NCBI GenBank assembly: GCA_000611775.1 | Contig: KK106983.1 | Location: 3,158,808 to 3,222,807, forward strand | Reading direction: 5' to 3' | Source: Umbilicaria muhlenbergii | Lineage: Eukaryota; Ascomycota; Lecanoromycetes; Umbilicariales; Umbilicariaceae | Length of the DNA: 64,000 nucleotides | Part shown: piece by piece, positions 22,101-34,655 of the stretch | Numbering within the stretch: position 1 is the first letter of the stretch | Layout of the letters: each line of letters opens with the position of its first letter | Notes under the pieces: generated by a model | Database searches by the model: none | What the model saw: the letters and a program-made list of their open reading frames with translations, nothing else | What the model was told of the DNA's origin: nothing | Program-made: the position numbers and the translations under genes

Positions 22101-22800
22101 TCAACCTTTCATTAAAGTGTCATTCAAGTATTCTCATAGTACCTCTAATTCAGTATTGAAGAGATTATACAAAGGGTCATAAGATGAATCTGTGCTGTTC
22201 AGGTCAATTGCATGATCACTGATCTTATGAGGTGAAAGGAGGTCAGCATTCTCTGTTGAGAACACATTCACATAATCAGCATACTCCTCAGGTAAAGCTT
22301 GTGTTATTTCAGCACTTTGTATGCGCACCTTTGATGCAGCATCATCACTCAGACTGACTCATATCATGATGTAGACAGCAAAGTGGTCTTGAATCTCCCT
22401 TGTGAATTCATCAAATGACTGTAACTCAATAAGCTGCTTCTTAATGTTGAAGCGCCACGCCTTCATTCTGCAGTTGATTCACACATGTTCAGTCTTTAAT
22501 GCAGAGAGTTCAAGGATAAGGGGTGATCCTGACTTATTCAATGTGTAGAACACATGTTCACATTTGTGAGATTATCCTCAACTGTTGATAAGCTGATAAT
22601 GCACACAGTAAGCACTGAAGCAGTAAGCCTTCTGATCATTTAAGAATTAAAGTTGAGGCAACAAGCCCTTCATATGAGTTAATTGATGCTCAATAATGAA
22701 ATGTTGTGAAATCACATTGACTTCAGCTCCCGTGTTCAATAAGGCTTGCATGAGTATGACATCATCATTGTGAAGAACTTGTTCATCAACAATTAAATTA
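19140..22800 (-). pseudogene. pol remnant of Gypsy A copy 1
   Basis: On the minus strand the retropepsin block L-N-T-G-A-E-V-N-V-I-S lies at about 22690-22800. The pre-RT and RT blocks are in open stretches 22134-22328 and 21768-22088, the latter with [18 protein letters not shown] and the F-x-L-x-N-A-P-A-x-F-Q block. The RT end is in 21282-21476 and RNase H follows. The integrase zinc finger has C-D-I-C-Q-R (about 20260), its core T-A-F-H-x-Q-x-N-E-Q-T-E (about 19870). The chromodomain block E-E-Y-E-V-E-E-I-L lies at about 19280-19310. The order protease, RT, RNase H, integrase marks Ty3/Gypsy. It is broken many times. Confidence 0.88.
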
Positions 22801-22849
22801 AGCTCTGAGGCTACTTTTGTTCAGCACTTCAGTGATGTGAAGCCTTCAC

Positions 22850-24080
22850 TGAAGTGTTCTCATTTTTTGGTGCTGAAACAGCTGCAATCAGGGTCTTATT
22901 CAGGTCTGAGTTTTTCACAGGCTGTGAACAATCAGGGGAATAATGTCCCTTTTAATTACAATTTCAACAAGTCACGTGTGACAAGTCCTTTGTTTCAGGA
23001 GCCTTCACTGATTCACTTTCACATTTATTATCTCACTTGCTCTTCACCTTCCTCTCACTGAGCTTATGATCCTTATTCTCAGCAGGCTTTGATGATGACT
23101 CAGGTTTGCAGCTGAGGATAACTGTCATATTAAGATTTGCTTTCAATTTCATGACACCTCTCAAATGTAGGTTATTCTTCAAGTGTGCAGTCAAGGTGAT
23201 GATTTCCTTTTGAGTTGTGAGTAGGTCCTGATAATTCATCAAGGCTGCATGAACCTCAAGCTTCAATTTTGTGAAGAAGTGAGTCCTCATGTGCTCTTCA
23301 CTGTAGGGAGGTAACTGAGCTTTCAAGGTGCTTAAATAACTATTGAAAGCTTGAACTGATTGATGAGGTAATTGAACAACATCATTATACAGCTGAGTGA
23401 TGTGAAGCTGATGATTCACAGGGTCCTTGATAATGTTGAGCAGGAATTTCATAAAATCATCTCAGGTAACAGTGAAATAATCTTTAATCTCATCATCTCA
23501 CAGTCACGCCTCCTTGAGTTCACTCTTTAAGTATTGCATGATGTAAATCACCTTATCCTCCTCATGAGGGAAATTGACTGAGTTAAAATGAAAGGTATTT
23601 CTTGCATCTCACATTTAATTCAGGTGCTCTTTCATGTTCTTGTCATGATATAACAGCAACTCCTTTGCCTGAATCCTTGATTATACATTTCATATTGACA
23701 GCGTTTCATCAGCGTGGTGCTTACTCATTATGAACTCAGTGTTCATAAAGTCAAGGAATCTCTCAGCTGAGGTATCAACATGAGTAGCAGGATCTTTGAG
23801 TAGATTGACTTTCAGTGTCAAAACTTTCATTCAGAGCTGTTGCAGCTCTTGTTGCTTAAGAAGTTCATCTCACTGTCATCTCACTTGCATAATCTCATCA
23901 TTAATGTTGTGCATCATTTCACCTGAGGATCCTCCACTCATGAGGTTCACTTCACTGATGTCAGAGGAAATGAGTGATGTTTCATGATTATTTTGTTGAT
24001 TCTTCACCATCATGTCTCATTCTGCTTCAGAAGTTTGATGTAATTGGTTTTGAGTCTGCATCTTATCTCAGGCCATCACC
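22850..24080 (-). pseudogene. gag remnant of Gypsy A copy 1
   Basis: The longest open stretch, 23033-23452 (139 residues), matches the capsid region of fungal chromovirus gag. It contains Q-S-V-Q-A-F-N-S-Y-L and L-P-P-Y-S-E-E-H and ends in a Lys/Ser-rich tail. The stretch just downstream is where a zinc knuckle is usually found. It is broken outside that stretch. Confidence 0.8.
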
Positions 24081-24105
24081 CTTTAAAAGGTAAAGTTATT
24101 AGAAC

Positions 24106-24333
24106 TGTCAGATTATAGCGTCCCTTACTAGAAAGAGAAGTATAGTCAAGGTTCATGACAGCATGAGATATAAATGTATAAAGGTTATATGATCCTAATT
24201 ATATAAAACTAATAACTAAGGAATGAAGGTGAGATTGAGCAGTGCAGAGTTTTCATGTGGCTCACTAACACTGCCAAGCCGCTTATAGGGCGCATGCCCT
24301 ATGTGAGTCTCAGATTGTCATTAACTCATGACA
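24106..24333 (-). repeat. 5' LTR of Gypsy A copy 1
   Basis: This is the 228-bp partner of 17503-17730, with about ten differences, all transitions and no length change. Confidence 0.93.
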
Positions 24334-27300
24334 ATAAAGGACTCTGTGATCAGAGTGCAATTATTAAATGAGACAAAACCCCTCATTATCACTTTACATC
24401 AGTGTGAGTGATGTTATACTGATCAGTTTAACCTCATGTCACATAAGTTCATTAAATTCAACTTCCTGCCTGAGTGATGAAACCTCATTTCAAGCTTATT
24501 AGGTCACTTTATTTGCATGTGCATGAATATTATCATTAATTCACAATACTCAACACCTGTGAGAAGGATATGACATCAGAGTCATACAACATGAGCTTAA
24601 ACCTCAGAGAATTCTTCATGAAAAGTGAGATCTTAAATGATCTGCCTGATTTAAGTGCGCTTTATGACGCAGTGAGAGCTGAAAAGCTGAAGTATGCACA
24701 TGCAACTGAGTGTGAAATCCTTCAAATAATAAAGAACTACTGAGGCAACTGAATAATCTCTCTTATGTCATTATATCAATTGTTATTATATGACTTATAC
24801 CACTTCCTGAGTGATGCTGAGAAGGAGTGCATTCAGCATCAGATTTTATCAGATCTGAAAGTCAAGCTGTTTAAGATGCATGACTTAAATATTTACTGAG
24901 TGAGAAGTGATGACCTTTTCAGATCTTTCAAATCAGTCTCAGCAGTCACGTGAGGAGGCGTGACTGATTATGATTTTAAATTCAAGGCAGTTAAAACTTT
25001 ATATGATAAGTGAAAGAGAGAGCTGAACTCAGAACCTGATCTCATTGAACTCATTAAAACATTTAAGAACATGACAGTGAGCAAAGAGGTTAAAGAGCTG
25101 ACAGACAGAAGTGATGAAGAGGACAGTAATAAAAAATCAATTACTGAATCTTAAAGAGAGAATTCAGATGAGCTCAAGGATCAAGACATCACTGTGAAGA
25201 AAGTGAATACAATCAATCAAGATGAGACTACTTAAAGTCAGGTCAATTTTAATATCATACACACAATTACCTTATCAAGATCAACCTCAACAAATGACTC
25301 AACTTCATCTGCTGTTCAACCTCACCTATTAACCTCTGATTATCAGTTTTTGCAAATGATAGCTCATCAGAAAAGACAGTTCAAGCTCACATATTAAAAC
25401 TCACCTCATGACAGCTCACTCACTCAACACTCTCTGCTACATTTCAATTCACCTCACTCAGTGAGTGAGACATCAGATCATGCTGAGTTGATTATATCAT
25501 CTCTGTCATGAGATCACCTGCCTCACTCAGCTCAGTCAGTCAGATTTAATAATTTAGTTGATACACTTCATCTGATGAGTCATTTCACGTCAAAAGAATC
25601 ATGATCATTACTCATACTCAATCAGCCCTCATTAGTCAAGGAATACCTTGCATTGACTTCATCAACATTAAGAAAAGATGAGTTTAACTTCATCAAGCTC
25701 ATGTTATGCATGACCTCATTAAGAATGAAACTCAGTGCATCAAGCTTTATCATCAACAATCACTCACCTGCTCAGACATGTTTAAAGCCTGAAACTTGAT
25801 CAAGAATCCTCTCATCACAGCTCATAAGCTCTCATACATCTCACAACATAACATCAGACATCATTCATCTCATGACATCTCAGCTGATTGACATCATAAA
25901 GTGAATCTTTACCTCAGAGCCTACCTGCACCTTAAGAGAAACAAGGTTGAGGTCAGGTCTTCAGCCTAATTCAGTGAAACTTAAAATGTTGAAGAAGGAT
26001 GATCATCTCAACTCTGCATCAACTGAGGTTCCTGAACTGAAGAGAGTGAAAACAATCATTAAAGAAAGTAATTAAAAAGATGAGATTAAGATTCTGAGCT
26101 CACCTCACATTCTGAAGGTATACAAGAAGGGAGGATCAGTCAGAAGAAACATCATCATGAATTATAAAAAGACTCTGATCAACATGAACTTTGCAGACTG
26201 ATCAGTCTATTATCATAAGTTTGATTGAAGTTTGTATGATGTGAAAGACATAAACACAGCTTCATTAATGAATGTGAGGCTCATCAATCACCTGATGCAA
26301 CAAGTGATGAAACAGCTCATTATTAATAATCAGGTGACTTAATACAAGGCAGACTTTAATGTAAATGAAGCTTCTAAAATCATATGATACAGTCTGAGCT
26401 CAGTCATCAAGCTCAAAGTTCAGTCTGATGAAGAAAACTGAGGGGTCAGATGATATAATCAAGTCTGATGAAATCAATATGAGTTCATTGATGAGGCAGG
26501 GGCAAGGAAAGGGAATTCAGTGATATTAAAGAAAAGTGTGAAAAAGAAGGTAAAGAAGTGAAAAGCAAGTGAGTGAAGTTTAAGTGAAAGATCATTCATT
26601 CAAGGAGATTTTAAATTTGATTACATAATCACTGTCATGAGGTTTTTAAGGTCAGGTAAGCACTTAAAACCTGTACAGCTCATGAAGTTTTCACTGTTGA
26701 TTGAAAGACCTGCTCAACTGAAGACCTCATGATTAATCATGTGAGAATCAGCATTACTGAGCTTAATGAGAATAAATTAACCCTCAGAGATGAAGCTGAG
26801 GCTGTTGAGCATGAGCATCAAGTCAGAAGAACAATCTTTAAGTAATACACTTAAAAATCATGACATGACGGAGAAGAAGGCAATCAGGAAGGTAATAAAT
26901 GAAAAGATGACATGAATGAAAAACAAGTTGAAAAAGATCACACATCAGATGCTCATGATTAATGAAGCACTTCAACAAACTTATGATGATGACTGAAATC
27001 TCCTCAACATCATTATTTTTTTAAAGCAAATTCAGGCAGACCTGATCAACTTCATCAATGAGTTCATCATCAACCTCAGTGCTCATCTTGAGGATGAAAG
27101 CAAGTCTAGGTTCAACAAGATGTGATTTATGAACATGTGAAAGAAAGCTCTTGACAGGCATGATTACTCAAGTTTCATCATTAAAGATGACTGAGAAGAG
27201 GTTAAAAAACTGAATGTCTTGATAAAAGAGAATGAAGGGGATAATCCTTTATCAGAAGGATATGAGGAATAAAGAATAAAAGTAAATCATCTGAAAGCTG

Positions 27301-27420
27301 ACTTTATTAAGAAAAAGAGATGTTGATCAGAGCTTTTAAATGTAGAATAAGTAGCTTAACATAAATCAATGATAAGCAGGATGACTGACTGAGGGAAATA
27401 TTAATTATGTATATGTGATG
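24334..27420 (+). pseudogene. element X2 body, unrecognised coding-like remnant
   Basis: It continues the X2 leader across the Gypsy A insertion; the first codons (M-K-D-S...Q-L-L-N-E) parallel X1 (M-K-D-F...Q-L-L-N-E). The plus strand then stays coding-like for about 3 kb in shifting frames. It includes a Leu/Asp-rich helical part (about 24590-25130) with L-P-D-L-S-A-L-Y-D-A-V-R-A-E-K, a Ser/His/Thr-rich part (about 25220-25960) that looks disordered, and Lys/Glu-rich blocks to about 27340. Stops are mostly TGA. No enzyme motif is recognised. I could not align it to the SNF2-like part of X1. Confidence 0.4.
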
Positions 27421-27424
27421 AATG

Positions 27425-27527
27425 TGCGCTCATGGCAACAACAAGTTGCTAAATGAGTGCTCAGATTTAAAATATAAGCGCTAAAACTGTATCTCTCTAA
27501 GTGAAAATATCTGAGCGGGCTGCCACT
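27425..27527 (-). repeat. short D-like element or fragment
   Basis: The plus-strand end tgagcgggctgccactttgcggatg (27503-27527) is the reverse complement of the D-family end catccgcaa..tggcagcccgctca. The rest (about 80 bp) contains gagtgctcag and is not like the D interior. It lies exactly between the X2 remnant and the start of Gypsy E, so it may mark a deletion or insertion breakpoint. Confidence 0.55.
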
Positions 27528-28309
27528 TTGCGGATGAAAGCTGAGCAGGTCATGTAGATGAGAAATATTTTATAACATAAATTATATTAACTTCTCTGTT
27601 GAGGTTTCTTCATCTTTTGAATGACAAAGAACATAATGCTTTTTCTTAAATAATCTGTTAATGAGGATGCAGATGATGTTATAATCTTTTAATATTAATA
27701 ATTTAATTATAAAGTTTATGACAATGTTCTGTCAATGTTGTTGTGAGATAAGAAGTGAAATCAGGAGTTCATTAATGACATCATGAAATGACTTGCTTCA
27801 CTGACAGTGACAGCAGTTTTAAATATATTACTTCATGATGATCACATGTCCTGATCAGTAGTAGTGCTGATGAACAAGTTTCACTGTTCAGTTTATATCT
27901 GAATGTTCAGAAGATGACTGATCATGTATTTTCTGAAAAAGCTCAGTATGTAGAGATTCAGGTACTCATAAAAGGTTATTTTTAAATAAAGCATCATTCA
28001 CTACCTGACATTCATGAAGGTGAGTGTTATGTAGCTTAATGACATTCTTTGTTATGATTGAATGATATTCACTGCATCACTCATCTGTTTTATTAACTGC
28101 ATGCACATGTTTAAAAAAAATTTCTTTCACTTCTTCTACTTGAACTTTCACATGATTTAAGATAAAAATAATTTGATAAGTCAGGTTCTTGTCTTTTGAG
28201 CTATTAAGTATTTAAGTTAATGCATTCACTTTGTCATTAATCTTGCCTGTTCAGAAAATAACTTGAAAGTTGAACTTTGATAAAATATTTAAATATTTAA
28301 CTTGATGTC

Positions 28310-30230
28310 ATGTCAGTTTTTTATTCTTCATGAAGGTTTTCAGAGCCTGATGATCAGTGAAAACTTGTATGAGCAAGTCAGTGTGTTCAAGTTTAAAACA
28401 TCAGTATTTAAAACAGTGAATAATGATCAGAAGTTCCTTATCATAAATGTAATAATTACATTTCACTGATATCATGCTCTTGTTGTAAAACATCATCAGG
28501 TGAAGAACTTCTTCATTGTCATATTAAGAGAAGATTTCATCAGTGACTAAATTAAAGGCATCAGTTTTTAGAATAACTTGATGATTGAAGTTAAAGTGTT
28601 TTAATACTGAAGTCTTCATCATGACCTGTTTAAGGTTTTAAAACACTTTGAAGCAGTTTTCAGTTCATGCAAAGAGGACCTCTTTCCTAATAAGAGCAAT
28701 GAGAGGTTTAATAATTTTAAAGAAGTCTTATATGAACTGATGATAAAAGTTAATAAAGTTTATGAAGCCTTGAACCTCTTTGAGATTAATTGATTTAACT
28801 TAATCTATGACTGCTTTAATTTTTTAAGAATTCATATGCAGTTCTTCCTCTGATATGATGACTTCTAGAAAGATGATCTCAGAGACATTAAATTCACACT
28901 TTTTAATGTCAACTTGTAAGCCGGCCTCATGAAGATGTTGAAGTATTTATTTAACATGATGATTATGCTCCTTTCAGGTCTTGCTGTAGATGAGGATGTT
29001 ATTCAAATAAATTTAATAAAAGTCATTAAAAAAGTTTTATAAAATGTCATTAATATACTGTTGAAAGATGCTCAGTTCATTGATTAATTTAAACAGTAAA
29101 ACATGATATTTGTAGAGGCTCAAAACAGTGATGAAGGTCATAAGATTCTTATTATTCAAATGCATATGTAACTTATTGAAGATGATAATGTTAAACTTAA
29201 TAAAATGTTTACATTTTAAAATCTTTTCAATCACCTCTTCAATGAGCAGTAAGAGGTAACAATTTCACTTAATGAGAGTATTAAACTTCTGATAATTCAT
29301 GCAGAACCTGAGATCTTCATTCACTTTTAAAGTGAACAACATTGATGAGGAATATACTGCTTTGCTGAGAGTAATGAAATCTTTGAAGAGGTTCTCATTA
29401 AGATATTTCTTGACTTTCTGAAGCTTGTAGAGTGACATATGATAAGCTTAACTTTAAGATGAAGTGATGTCATTCATCAACTCAATCTTGTGATCATACA
29501 GTCAGTGAGGTGGCAGTCAGTTGACTTGAAAGTAATTAAAGATGTTTAAGTATTCATGATATTTTAAAGGTAACTTCTGATGTATCTTCTTAAGATGTTC
29601 AGAGGTGTTCACCTTGAGATTTATTTCCTTTGAATGACATTCTTAATTCAAGATCAATTGTCTGTTTATGTCTTTCATTAACATAACAAATATTTGTACC
29701 TTCTCTTGATGAGTCAGCATGATGTAAGATGCTGCTTCAACACTGCATATAAAAAATGTGTTATCATCAGCAGTTGAAGAAGGTTGAGGCAGGATTTTAA
29801 GAATTATCTGAATAATTCAAGAAGTCATTCAAGAAGCTGAGAGCAAAGTGAAAAACAAAGATGAAGAAGTAAAATATTCAGCAGAAGATGAATATTCTTC
29901 TTTTGTTTTTATCTTTTCTGTAGTTAAGAAAGAGAAATCTTCTTTAAAGATAATGAAGTCATTCTTTAAATTCAGAAGAAGCTGATTCTGATTCATTCAT
30001 GATTTTCTCAAGATGATGTCATGCTGCCTTAAGTTAATTATCAACATAAGAATGATAATCTCTTTATGCTTCTTTTTCATAAGCAGATTTAAGTAAATGA
30101 CGTGAGTGATTTGCCTCCTGACAACATTCTCATCAAACTCATGTATGTTTTTCAGTTTAAACAATAGAACTGACTTTAGCCTGAGCCTGTCATAAATCAT
30201 GAGAATCAATCAAGTGTGAATAAGAGAATA
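28310..30230 (-). pseudogene. RT, RNase H and protease region of Gypsy E
   Basis: The open stretch 29037-29234 contains the RT block with L-H-M-H, S-L-Y-K-Y, then F-Q-Q-Y-I-N-D-I-L, which precedes the Y-L-D-D-like active site at about 28990. The open stretch 29997-30209 (V-R-R-Q-I-T-H-V-I-Y-L...Q-H-D-I-I-L) matches the retropepsin-adjacent region of fungal Gypsy elements. RNase H shows D-K-E-L-L-I-I-I-H-C-F-K at about 28420. Confidence 0.75.
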
Positions 30231-30399
30231 TGCTGTACAATCAGTGTTTATCAATGCCTGAAAGGGTATGAGAAAGCCTTGAGAGTAAAGAAAGCAGATT
30301 GTAAGAAATAATTATAATGTAAAAAGCTTAAGATCATCATTTAAATCAATCAGGTTGTTCAGACTGTTCAGAATGTTTAAACTGTTCAAATAATGTTCA

Positions 30400-32160
30400 T
30401 TGAGGTTCAGCAAAGGGTTCATGCTGCACAAGGAAACTAATTCACCCTTAATCATGACTTTAATAAAAGTCATTCATTTTTTAACTCAGAATCTGAGTTA
30501 TTATAATTAACATGAATCTCACTGACAGACCTGTCATGTCTGAAGAAAGAAGACAGTTGTCAGACATGCTGAAAGCATTCATTAACAAAGTGCTCAAAGT
30601 GATGACAGATATAACAGTTTTCATTCTTCTCATTAATTAAATGTTGTGAATTGATTGAGGTTCTTTAAATATTTAAACTGTTTAAACTGTTCAAAGGTGT
30701 GACAGAACACATCATGAGCTGAGTAATAAATATTTTAAATATAATTTATTTATACATTTTTAATCTGTTCTTCTTGCTTAATGCTGAGATGATGTCCTTT
30801 CAGTCTTTGATCACTCAGGCGGCATGTTGTTCATTATTAAGATGTATGAAGTAATCTTTCATGATGAAAAAAGATGTTGACTGAATCATCTGAGAAGTTA
30901 AGATAAATTGAAGATGAAAAGTTATCTTGTTTTGAAGATCATTCATACACTGAGTTTCATCATAACTCAAGAAGGCTGAAAGGTGACAGAACTTAAAAAA
31001 GAAGTTAAAAAACTTAAATAATTCCTGAGTTAAATTAATATAAACTCAGCAGTAGTTTTTAAGCTTATTTAAATCCTCATAGATGTCTTTTAAGTCTTTC
31101 AGAATGTCATTAACTGTTCAGTATAATTCAGCTGAAGGCTCATATAAAGAGCAGGATTCAATATGTTGAGCAGTTTTTTCATTCAATTAAAACAACACAT
31201 ATCTCATGCAGTCAGTCTTCTCTGAGAAGTGATCATTATTAACTGACAGCTTGATGCAGATCTTGTTTATTTAATTATCTCAGATGAGTTCAGTATCATT
31301 ATTTAAAAAAGAAGAATCAGGAAGCTTCTGTAAACACTTATCATCATTTAAATCATTTAAAATGTTTGAAGAATAAGTGTTTTCTCAGTTCATTCATCAG
31401 CATTCCTTCAAAAGCTAATATTTAATGTTGAGGGCAGTGAAGTTGATTTTCAGAGAGATCACATGATCTTGCTGTTCAGTGATGACATTCATAAGATCAT
31501 TCTTTTCAATCAGTAGATTATAAACATTTTCATTAATTATCATGCTCAAGTCTCTCTGCTCTTGAAGAGTGTTGAGTATTTTTAAAAACTGCTTCAGTTT
31601 TACCTCTGCTCAACACTGAAGTTGTTTCATGTTGATGATATCATAAGAGGTTTTAGCATCATCTTCACTGATTCATTCATGATATCATGCAGTTAAAATA
31701 AAGTACTTTCATGTCTTTCTGCTCTTCTTGAGTTCTCTGAGAGCTGCATTTAATTTAAGGTAAATCATCTTCACATTAAGAAGAGCTTCTTTTACTTCAT
31801 TCTTCTGCTCATGTTAATGAGATGAACTTACCTCAGCAGCCTTTTCTTTCTGAGCTTAATTCAGTGAAATCATGCTCTCATGTGTCATGTTGATGATTCA
31901 GTGTTAAAGATGTCTGTCTTATAATGTTCTGCATTTAATGCTTTTCTTGACCTCTGTTTAATGTTCAGTTCAATGATTTCTTTTGATTCAGCTCTTTCAC
32001 AAGAGCAAGGTGAATGCAGGTTATTTAAATTCAACTTGACTGCTTTATAAGTATTCAGTGATGATAATGACTGCACACTTATCATAATAGGTTCTTTCAA
32101 CTCAACTGCTTCATGAACTTTCAGGTTTTTATATGACTTAAGTAAGCTGATACACATCTG
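30400..32160 (-). pseudogene. gag-like remnant of Gypsy E
   Basis: A C-x2-C-x-x-F-x-H-F-x-x-x-C knuckle-like block lies at about 30560-30630. Beyond it the minus strand carries helical, Lys/Glu/Leu-rich stretches, including the open stretch 31885-32157. Identification rests on position next to the protease and the Cys block. Confidence 0.45.
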
Positions 32161-32314
32161 TATGACTTAAAAAGTGTAGTTGCAAAGGGTTATGTTATCA
32201 GTGTTTTTCAGAGTTGTCAACACACACAACTCAATGCCTTTCTGAACAGGTTATTTCAGTTTAACTGTTTCATGAATGTTAAGAGAATGAGAATTAATTT
32301 AATATTAAAATCAT

Positions 32315-32478
32315 GCAGAGCTCATCATGCAGATATGATGATTAAGAGATTAATTCTAAGAAGTCATTAAGTGATGAGCAAAACTACATATGTGAGTATT
32401 ACAGAATTAACTGAATGTGCTAAGCTCAATTAAAAGTTAATGTAAGTTACTTAATCTTGTCATGTTTTTAACACTTTT
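32315..32478 (+). repeat. repeat G, copy 1
   Basis: About 165 bp match 54190-54356 in the same orientation, from atgcagagctcat to ttaatctt-tcatg-ttttaac. It has no coding capacity. Copy 2 abuts an LTR of the H/F family, so G may be the leader (primer-binding side) of such an element. Here no LTR follows. Confidence 0.7.
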
Positions 32479-34655
32479 CACTGAATCTCATCTTCATTGT
32501 GATGTATCATTAACTCTGAAAAGTGTATCTTTGCATAAGCTGCTTTGACTTGCTTGAGCTTATTATGATAAGGTGATTAAGTGAGCTCTTAATAAACTTA
32601 TGATTAATTATCAGTAAACAGCCTTTTCAGATATGCTTATGCAGTTTGTTATTTAACTGAAATTCCTCATGACAGTTTCAGCAGGAGAGAGAGAGTGTAT
32701 AATAATTTATATTTAAGTTTTCTGATTTCTCTTCTGATTTTTTCACGGCTTGATCATCTTGTTCATTATATTTATTGAAACTTGAGATGTAAGCATCCTC
32801 AGTGTCTTATTGATAAGTTTATTTATAAAAATCATCTTCTCACTTCTGATAAGTTGCCTGCTCATCTTTATCAGACTTCTTATGATAAGCTCAGAGATGA
32901 TTAAGCTGTCAGCATTAAAAGAAGTTCTTGTTTTCAGCATTTTAATTTAATAATTATTTAACATTAATGAATGATCTTCTGTTTCTGTTCATGATCATGA
33001 GCAGTTGTTGTATTTTTTTAAGTTGAAGTATAACTGTGATTTAATCTTGCACTTGTGTATTATTAGAACTTCTCTCATCTTGATATACTGAATAGCAGTC
33101 ATATCCTCTGTTGAATCACTCAGGATTATGAAATGAAGAGTTATTAATAAAATAATTAATATTGAAAAACAGAGAACAATTGTTCCCTTGAAATTGAAAC
33201 TGAGATAAATAATTAAAACATTACTTATCTTGTTGATTGCCTGATCAGTGTTCTCATTAATCATTGAAGGTATTATCATGACTAAACTTTTAATCTTTAA
33301 TATAAATGTCAAATTAAATATCCTTCTGATAGTTGATGTCTTTGATAAAGGTCACTATGATAGAGTTGAGTGTAAAGCATGATAAGTGTAAGCATAATTC
33401 AGTATTTAAATGCTCATAAGTGATTAGAATCTGAGCTGTCTTTATTGTAACAATTTCAGTGTTCTTCTCATACAGAATGATAAACTGTATATAAGAGGTT
33501 AAATCTTAATGATGTTTAATGTCTTAAATGATGTACTGTAGAGCCTTTAAAGCTGTCAGAGCTTTACTGAAGTTATTTTAAAGTCTGACTTTCAAGGCAT
33601 TACATCATTTAAATACCTCATTGTTATTATTCCTCAAGCTTATATGAGAAAGGTGAGTGAGTTCCTTTATGTATCAGATGTTCACCTTTTTTAGCAGGCA
33701 GATATTCAGGTTTTATTTAAATAAAGCTGTGTTTATGATGAGTGCTTTAACATGTAGATGATTGATGAAGTTGAACATATTATGATAAATTTAATGATTC
33801 TCCTTAACTTCAACTGATTTAACATCTGAATTAAAGTCAAAGTAATTGATATCTTAAGATTTAAATGCTAAGTTACCTCTGATTCTGTCATTTATTGAAT
33901 CAACAGAGTTAAGAGATTCAGCTTCATTTAATGATTCTGATGAGCCTTGTGAGCTTGCTTATATATTAATCATGACTGCTGTTACTGCTGCTTAAACATT
34001 AACTTAAATAAGCTGCTGCATCTCTTCTTAAGAGATTCTTTCACTGTTGTTTATCATGCTTGAATCATGAGATGATCTTCATTCATCATGTATTAACTTG
34101 ATTTCACTTGTGATCTGTTGAGTGATAAGCTCATTGAATGATCTTGATGTGAATGAATCATAAATAAAGGAGTCAGGATGATGTTCTGTTGAAGAGTGAT
34201 ATTCTCATTCTTATGAGCTCTGATGTTGTGTATGAGAGAATGCAGCAGCTGAAACAGCTTTTAAAAGCTTACAGATATCATGATTTAATCATGATTTATT
34301 TATGATTCACTCAAATGATTAAGTGAGAGATTCTTAAGATTCTGCTTTAATGAATTAATTAAATTCCTTTAATTGAGCATCTGCTGATCTGGCATTTTCT
34401 TAAACAACACAAGTGATGACTTGTTTCCTGATAATTAAAATGTCTTTAACTTAATAATGATCTGAGTTGATGAAGTTCTGAAGTTGATAATTGAGTGCTA
34501 TCATAACTTGATTTAAAGTCAGTTGATTGATGTCTGACATGAATATCAGATTGATGATTTACATGATGAAGTTAAAACTTTACTAAAATTGATGCTAAGT
34601 AAGAAGATTTAACTGTTAAAGCAGTTTATAATGTCTTAATAATCATTTATGATGA
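32479..34655 (-). other. AT-rich, weakly coding-like stretch between repeat G and the H-family LTR
   Basis: Open stretches on the minus strand at 32743-32940 and 32995-33312 and Ser/Asn-rich fragments around 33850-34200 suggest old coding DNA. No domain is recognised. It may be the far end of Gypsy E gag or an unrelated older insertion. No tandem repeats or terminal motifs were seen. Confidence 0.3.

Larger units (their letters stand above)
17503..24333 (-). mobile_element. Gypsy chromovirus family A, copy 1 (full-length fossil)
   Basis: This LTR retrotransposon is 6831 bp long, with 228-bp LTRs (TGTCAG...TGACA) and a perfect 5-bp target duplication, ataaa. On the minus strand the order is 5' LTR (24106-24333), gag (about 22850-24080), protease (about 22480-22800), RT (about 21500-22330), RNase H (about 20880-21480), integrase (about 19500-20700) and chromodomain (about 19140-19340). 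An accessory gene on the plus strand (about 17980-18860) and the 3' LTR (17503-17730) follow. It looks structurally whole but its coding regions carry many breaks. Its two LTRs differ at about 10 of 228 positions, all transitions, so the divergence mixes age with targeted mutation. Confidence 0.92.
27550..32314 (-). mobile_element. Gypsy family E remnant (fossil, integrase core and 3' LTR missing)
   Basis: Minus-strand parts from left to right are: the integrase N-terminal zinc region (about 27560-28300, with Q-H-Y-Y-W and C-x2-C-Q), RNase H (about 28310-28700), RT (about 28740-29480), protease and linker (about 29600-30230), a zinc-knuckle-like Cys block (about 30560-30650) and gag-like sequence beyond. 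The element stops abruptly at about 27550 next to the D-like fragment; integrase core, C-terminus and 3' LTR are absent. It is broken many times. Its right limit is uncertain. Confidence 0.65.

Noticed and set aside
22837-23061. Plus-strand frames 22837-23061 and 47321-47599
   Set aside because: These are present in both Gypsy A copies but are the antisense shadow of gag/protease. Conservation follows from the copies being nearly identical.
24540-24570. Right end of the hAT-like element (caacacctgtgag)
   Set aside because: Only a loose match to CACCCCTG, and the eight flanking bases do not match tcaacaaa.
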